From the NCBI GenBank assembly GCA_903994525.1, contig CAJEXW010000010.1:1-64000 (forward strand): DNA of 64,000 nt, read 5' to 3'. The stretch's first letter is position 1; every line of letters starts with the position of its first letter. Made by a program: the position numbers and the translations under genes. Origin of the DNA: an uncultured Chlorobiaceae bacterium. GTDB taxonomy: Bacteria > Bacteroidota > Chlorobiia > Chlorobiales > Chlorobiaceae. The notes under the pieces are model-generated. The model was not told the DNA's origin. It worked only from the letters and a program-made list of their open reading frames with translations, and searched no databases. This document shows positions 60,375 through 64,000 of this stretch, piece by piece.

Positions 60375-60845
60375 ATGAAAATTGAAAGCCTGCTCTCCGA
60401 AAAATATATTGTTTTGAATCTCGACCTCTCACGAAAAAGCCTGGTGATTGAAAAAATGCTCTCTCTGGTGGCCGATCATCCAGGGATTGCTGACATTGGT
60501 AAGCTTCGGGAGGATGTGCTTAAACGTGAACAGGATATGTCGACGGGGATAGGAAAGGCATTGGCTTTACCTCATGCAAAAAGCTCGGGTGTGATTCGAC
60601 CCGTTATGGCTTTTGCGACTCTGTTGAAAGAGATTGATTTTGATTCTATTGATAATGAGCCGGTTAAAATTATATTTTTATTGGCGACTCCAGAGGAGAT
60701 GCTGGCTGAGCACTTGAAGTTGCTGGGTCGGATTACGAGGCTTGCAGGTCGGGAAGAGGTTCGCCAGAAACTTGTTCTTGCCAGGTCATCACAAGAGGTG
60801 CTTGAGCTTTTCAGGGAAGAGGAAAAAGATTTTCCGCAGATATAA
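60375..60845 (+). CDS. ptsN: PTS EIIA domain protein, PtsN (EIIA-Ntr) type
   Basis: The 156-residue protein is a fructose/nitrogen-type EIIA domain with the phosphorylatable His67 in [10 protein letters not shown], the [10 protein letters not shown] substrate loop and [14 protein letters not shown]. In organisms with no sugar EIIC, such EIIA proteins receive phosphate through enzyme I and HPr and act as regulators. Enzyme I is encoded in this window at 34887. It is followed 7 bases later by hisS. Confidence 0.9.
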   Translation: MKIESLLSEKYIVLNLDLSRKSLVIEKMLSLVADHPGIADIGKLREDVLKREQDMSTGIGKALALPHAKSSGVIRPVMAFATLLKEIDFDSIDNEPVKIIFLLATPEEMLAEHLKLLGRITRLAGREEVRQKLVLARSSQEVLELFREEEKDFPQI

Positions 60846-60852
60846 TATTCTC

Positions 60853-62142
60853 ATGTCGCAGTACCAGTCAGTCAAAGGCACCAGGGATATTTTTCCCGAA
60901 GAGGCCGTGCAATGGAAGTATGTTGAAGATATCGTCAACACTCTTGCTGCACTCTATGGTTTCAGGGAGATTCGAATTCCGCTCTTCGAATATACAGAGC
61001 TTTTTCAGAGAGGTATCGGCTCGACTACAGATATTGTCGGAAAAGAGATGTTTTCCTTTCAACCTGATCCAGCAGGTCGTTCGGTGACCTTGCGTCCTGA
61101 GATGACTGCCGGTGTGATGCGAGCAGCTCTTCAGAAAAACCTCTTTTCGTTGGCACCTGTTCACAAGTTGTTTTATATCGGAGAGCTGTTTCGTAAAGAG
61201 AGGCCCCAAGCCGGAAGGCAACGTCAGTTTACTCAATTTGGAGCTGAATTACTTGGTGTCTCTTCTCCATCTGCTGTTGCCGAGGTGATCACTTTCATGA
61301 TGCATGTGTTCGATTCTCTTGCTCTTCGGGGCCTTAAACTTAGAATCAATACGCTTGGCGATACCGATGACAGGCTTCGCTATCGTGAGGCTTTGCGTAC
61401 CTGGTTTTCACCTTTTCACGACCTTCTTGACGAAGCCTCCAAAGAGCGACTTGAAAAAAATCCATTGCGAATCCTTGATTCGAAGAATCCTGCCATGCAG
61501 GAGCTTGTTGCAGGAGCGCCGAGGCTTTACGATTATCTTAAAGCCTCATCACTTGATGATTTCAGGAAAGTTCTCTTCTACCTTGACGAGAGGAATATCA
61601 AATACGAGATTGATCACCGTCTTGTACGAGGGCTTGATTATTACTGTCATACGGCTTTTGAGGTTACCAGTTCCGAACTTGGTGCTCAGGATGCCATTGG
61701 TGGAGGCGGACGTTACGATGCATTAGCCAAAGAGTTAGGCTCCTCTGTTGATGTGCCGGCTTCAGGTTTTGCCGTTGGTATAGAACGGCTGCTGATAATC
61801 ATGGAAAAACAGGGACTATTTGCAACTCTTCCACAGGGTGTTCCAACCGTTTATCTGATTTTACAGCATCAGGATCTTGCTGATCATGGAATGCATATTG
61901 CCTGGCAATTGCGCCAGGCAGGTATAACGACTGAGATAGATTTGGCATCGAGAAGCATGAAAGCGCAGATGAGGGAGGCTAACAAGGTAAAAGCTTCTTA
62001 TGCTTTGTTTATTGGACAATCGGAATGTGAGACAGGTCAATATTCCCTTAAAAATCTGGTGACCTCTGAGCAGACCACGCTTACTCTGGAGGCTCTGTTT
62101 CACATGCTGATTGCGCAGCGTCAATCACAGCCACATTTTTGA
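60853..62142 (+). CDS. hisS: Histidyl-tRNA synthetase
   Basis: This class-II synthetase charges tRNA-His. The 429-residue protein starts [20 protein letters not shown] and has motif 2 [16 protein letters not shown] and the His-specific [13 protein letters not shown]. Motif 3 lies in GFAVGIERL, and an anticodon-binding domain closes the protein. The frame opens 37 codons earlier inside ptsN, but the family start is at 60853. It overlaps the next start by one base. Confidence 0.96.
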   Translation: MSQYQSVKGTRDIFPEEAVQWKYVEDIVNTLAALYGFREIRIPLFEYTELFQRGIGSTTDIVGKEMFSFQPDPAGRSVTLRPEMTAGVMRAALQKNLFSLAPVHKLFYIGELFRKERPQAGRQRQFTQFGAELLGVSSPSAVAEVITFMMHVFDSLALRGLKLRINTLGDTDDRLRYREALRTWFSPFHDLLDEASKERLEKNPLRILDSKNPAMQELVAGAPRLYDYLKASSLDDFRKVLFYLDERNIKYEIDHRLVRGLDYYCHTAFEVTSSELGAQDAIGGGGRYDALAKELGSSVDVPASGFAVGIERLLIIMEKQGLFATLPQGVPTVYLILQHQDLADHGMHIAWQLRQAGITTEIDLASRSMKAQMREANKVKASYALFIGQSECETGQYSLKNLVTSEQTTLTLEALFHMLIAQRQSQPHF

Positions 62143-62387
62143 TGCAGGTCGGGAGTCATAGGGTGACCCTCTTTGGAAAGAAAGAGTGTTGTCTGTGTGA
62201 CCAGGCTTTGGAGTTGATTGAAAAAGTTCAGCGTTCCTGCCCGTTTGCATTCGAAAAAATAGATATTTCCGGTGATCCTGCATTGCAGGCGGAGTTCGGG
62301 CTTAAGATCCCGGTTGTTGTTGTTGATGGTGTTCCTGCTTTTAAGTACAGGGTAAACGAAAATCGCCTAAGGGCATTGCTCCAGTGA
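62142..62387 (+). CDS. Glutaredoxin-like protein (DUF836 type)
   Basis: The 81-residue thioredoxin-fold protein has VTLFGKKECCLCDQALELIE with a CCLC active-site-like motif, the cis-proline in KIPVVVVDG, and a short C-terminal helix. It resembles small glutaredoxin-family proteins of unknown partner. ATG at 62142 overlaps the hisS stop by one base, so it is translationally coupled; a TTG three bases earlier is ignored. Confidence 0.82.
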   Translation: MQVGSHRVTLFGKKECCLCDQALELIEKVQRSCPFAFEKIDISGDPALQAEFGLKIPVVVVDGVPAFKYRVNENRLRALLQ

Positions 62388-62623
62388 TGCTGAAATTTAT
62401 TCTTTTTATTATAGTTCTCTTTTTGGTCATTCGTTTGGCTCTTCGTTTGCTCGTTCGTCTTGTGAGAGGGGTACTATTTTTTTTGAGTCGAGGTGGATTC
62501 GATTCTACAGGAGTTGCTTCTGCTCCTCATTCCTCAAAAAGCTCTCTTGATGAGGCTGAATATGAAGTGATTGAAAGCCACCTTCACGACAATAAAGAGA
62601 TAAAGGGCAAGGAAGCTCAGTAA
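62387..62623 (+). CDS. Small single-pass membrane protein of unknown function
   Basis: The 78-residue product starts MLKFILFIIVLFLVIRLALR, a membrane segment followed by a basic stretch (LVRLVRG) that would keep the tail in the cytoplasm. An acidic, disordered-looking C-terminus (DEAEYEVIESHLHDNKE) completes it. The start overlaps the upstream stop by one base. It resembles DUF4834-type proteins of the Bacteroidetes/Chlorobi group in layout, but I cannot confirm the family. Confidence 0.65.
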   Translation: MLKFILFIIVLFLVIRLALRLLVRLVRGVLFFLSRGGFDSTGVASAPHSSKSSLDEAEYEVIESHLHDNKEIKGKEAQ

Positions 62624-62698
62624 GGTGTTTTGCTGTTGACTGGATTTTTGTTACATTGCCGTACTTGATTTCGCAAGGTGATAGAATTATCTTATCTG

Positions 62699-62727
62699 AA
62701 AGTGGGGTATCCCCACTTTTTTGTTTT
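62699..62727 (+). terminator. Rho-independent terminator before rimP
   Basis: AAAGTGGGG and CCCCACTTT (62699-62707 and 62711-62719) form a perfect 9-bp stem with a TAT loop, followed by TTTGTTTT. It lies 76 bases after the preceding gene and 26 bases before rimP, so it ends the cdsA/ptsN/hisS transcript. Because it is so close to rimP, it might also act as an attenuator in the rimP-nusA leader. Confidence 0.85.
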
Positions 62728-62752
62728 CTGTAAAAGTTTGTAAGAGGTCTGC

Positions 62753-63274
62753 ATGCAAGAGCGTATCCGTAATATTGTTCTTCAGCTTGTTGCTGAATCT
62801 GTTGGTACGCGTGGAGAGGGTGCCTACCTTGTTGATGTGAAGGTAATGGGCAAGGCGAGTAGCAGGAAGATAGAGATATTGATGGATGCTGATTGTGGTA
62901 TTCGTATTCATCAGTGCGTCTGGTTCAGCCGAAGGATTCGTGAGATCATTGAGGCTGATGAAGAACTTTTAGATCTGGCAGGTGACAATTTTGACCTGAT
63001 GGTCTCTTCTCCAGGTCTCGGTGAGCCGGTTATTCTTCCGCGTCAGTACATACGTCATATCGGAAAACTTTTGAAGATCAGGTATACTGACTCGGAGGGT
63101 GAACAGAAAGAGTTGAGTGGTCATCTTCAGGATGTATCACTGCATGAGGAGGGTAAGAGTTGGATTGTTATTCTGACCGAGTCTGGCAAAAAGAGAAAGC
63201 CGACATCAGCAGCAGAAGGTATGTTATTGTACCTTGATCAGGTCATTTGTGCGGTACCTGAGGCTGAGTTATAA
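62753..63274 (+). CDS. rimP: Ribosome maturation factor RimP
   Basis: RimP assists 30S subunit assembly. The 173-residue protein has the family's N-terminal domain (RRGEGAYLVDVKVMGK-like segment with MDADCGI) and the SSPGLGEPVILPRQYIRHIG motif at the domain junction, then an Sm-like C-terminal barrel. It precedes nusA by 59 bases, the widespread rimP-nusA order. Confidence 0.93.
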   Translation: MQERIRNIVLQLVAESVGTRGEGAYLVDVKVMGKASSRKIEILMDADCGIRIHQCVWFSRRIREIIEADEELLDLAGDNFDLMVSSPGLGEPVILPRQYIRHIGKLLKIRYTDSEGEQKELSGHLQDVSLHEEGKSWIVILTESGKKRKPTSAAEGMLLYLDQVICAVPEAEL

Positions 63275-63333
63275 CAGTTTTTATCGGAAGAGCAGGGATT
63301 TTCTTTTATAAATGCACAATCTATTAGAGAGAG

Positions 63334-64000
63334 ATGGTCAGAAAGAAGATACATGATGAGGGGCAGGACAGAAGGTTGCAGATTGCAGGTGCTTTTGGTG
63401 AAATCGAGCAGTCAAGGATCTTTCTCGACAAACGCACCGAAGTGGCGGCTGTCAAAATGGATATTGCCGATCTCCTGAAGGATATCATCCAGAAGCAGCT
63501 TCGAAAAGATTATGATCCTGAAGTTGAGTCCAACATTTTTATCAACCCTGAACGGGGTGATTTTGAGGTGTATATCCTGAAAAAGATTGTTGAGGAGGTG
63601 GATATAGAGAGTATTGAAATTTCTCTGAAAGAGGTAAGAAAAATTGATGACTCCCTTGAAATAGGTGATTATTATGAAGAGGGGCCGATAAAGCTTGAGG
63701 ACTATCTGAGTCGCAAATCTATTCAGATTATAAAGCAGTCTGTGCAGAAAAAAGTGCGTGATCTGGAGCGCTTGGTCGTCTATGAAGAGTGTCTTGAAAA
63801 GGTGGGTGAGATTGTTGCCGGTGAGGTTTACCAGATTCGTGCAAATGAGGTTATTTTTACCTACAATACCTCCAAAGACCATCGTGTTGAGCTTGTATTG
63901 CCGAAGTCGGAAATGATGAAAAAAGATAATCCTCGCCGTACCCCAAGGATGAAACTCTATGTCAAACGTATAGAGCGCGAGAAAGCAAAAGTAAAGCTTG
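63334..64000 (+). CDS. nusA: Transcription termination/antitermination factor NusA (partial, cut by the window end)
   Basis: From ATG 63334 the frame stays open to the window end (222 codons). It matches the N-terminal RNA-polymerase-binding domain of NusA: IAGAFGEIEQSR, INPERGDFEVYILKKIVEEV, ISLKEVRKIDDSLEIGDYY, and a start of the S1 domain (CLEKVGEIVAGEVYQI). KH domains lie beyond the window. Position directly after rimP supports the call. Confidence 0.93.
   Translation, partial: MVRKKIHDEGQDRRLQIAGAFGEIEQSRIFLDKRTEVAAVKMDIADLLKDIIQKQLRKDYDPEVESNIFINPERGDFEVYILKKIVEEVDIESIEISLKEVRKIDDSLEIGDYYEEGPIKLEDYLSRKSIQIIKQSVQKKVRDLERLVVYEECLEKVGEIVAGEVYQIRANEVIFTYNTSKDHRVELVLPKSEMMKKDNPRRTPRMKLYVKRIEREKAKVKL

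Noticed and set aside
63412-63882. Minus-strand 156-codon frame opposite the last gene
   Set aside because: It is the antisense shadow of nusA, which is clearly coding on the plus strand.

Overview
This window looks like chromosome from a green sulfur bacterium (Chlorobiaceae, probably a Chlorobium or Pelodictyon relative). The main evidence is a bacteriochlorophyll/chlorophyll synthase of the BchG/ChlG type, a GTP cyclohydrolase I gene overlapping a genuine PTPS-II-type 6-pyruvoyltetrahydropterin synthase (green sulfur bacteria make biopterin-like pterin glycosides), a TrpB2-type tryptophan synthase beta chain, a Bacteroidetes/Chlorobi-type CoaBC, and an LPS-making envelope in a non-proteobacterial codon context. 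I assigned the organism from gene content only. No rRNA gene is present.

Layout. 1-540: tail of a [NiFe]-hydrogenase operon (cytochrome b end, maturation protease). 585-1665 (minus): folE and PTPS. 1971-7823: three-gene RND efflux operon. 8016-11001: flavin NAD(P)H reductase, tRNA-Val, PAP2 phosphatase, a secreted MsrB-MsrA fusion and a Rap1a-like protein. 11020-12644 (minus): a glycosyltransferase coupled to BchG. 12899-15661: Cys-rich protein, cytochrome c, epimerase-like protein and cobyrinate a,c-diamide synthase. 16325-18865: clpC.

18866-29519 is an accessory island next to clpC. It holds PIN, RelE/ParE and Fic toxin-antitoxin genes, truncated copies of the same genes, several families of direct repeats, a displaced diverged copy of the clpC 3' end with its terminator, and three sites that read like integron attC recombination sites. 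The best two of these sites frame a promoterless single-gene cassette (a PIN-like protein, 24121-24969). No integrase gene is in the window, so the best reading is an integron-cassette cluster without integrase (CALIN), embedded in a toxin-antitoxin scrap heap. trpB2 (minus) ends the island and has a DUF4160/DUF2442 pair just upstream.

29653-45206 is core genome: tRNA-Leu, thiL, ftsY, a DUF123 protein, a PpiD/SurA-like chaperone, ptsI, dnaB, type-4 uracil-DNA glycosylase, coaBC, tamB and rfaE2. 45587-58271 is an envelope/LPS-core cluster: MsbA-type flippase, LpxL-type acyltransferase, a methyltransferase, three GT9 heptosyltransferase-like enzymes, GT2, GT4 and GT25 glycosyltransferases, and a GINT1-like sugar transferase. 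58457-64000 returns to core genes: CPBP protease, cdsA, a PtsN-like EIIA, hisS, a glutaredoxin-like protein, rimP and the start of nusA.

The genes act in recognisable groups: pterin synthesis, tetrapyrrole/cobalamin supply for photosynthesis, LPS assembly and export (rfaE2, heptosyltransferases, MsbA, LpxL, TamB), and a regulatory phosphorelay (PtsI and PtsN, with no sugar permease visible). Start codons were moved inward in many genes where the longest reading frame began with TTG/GTG or extended beyond the family's usual N-terminus.
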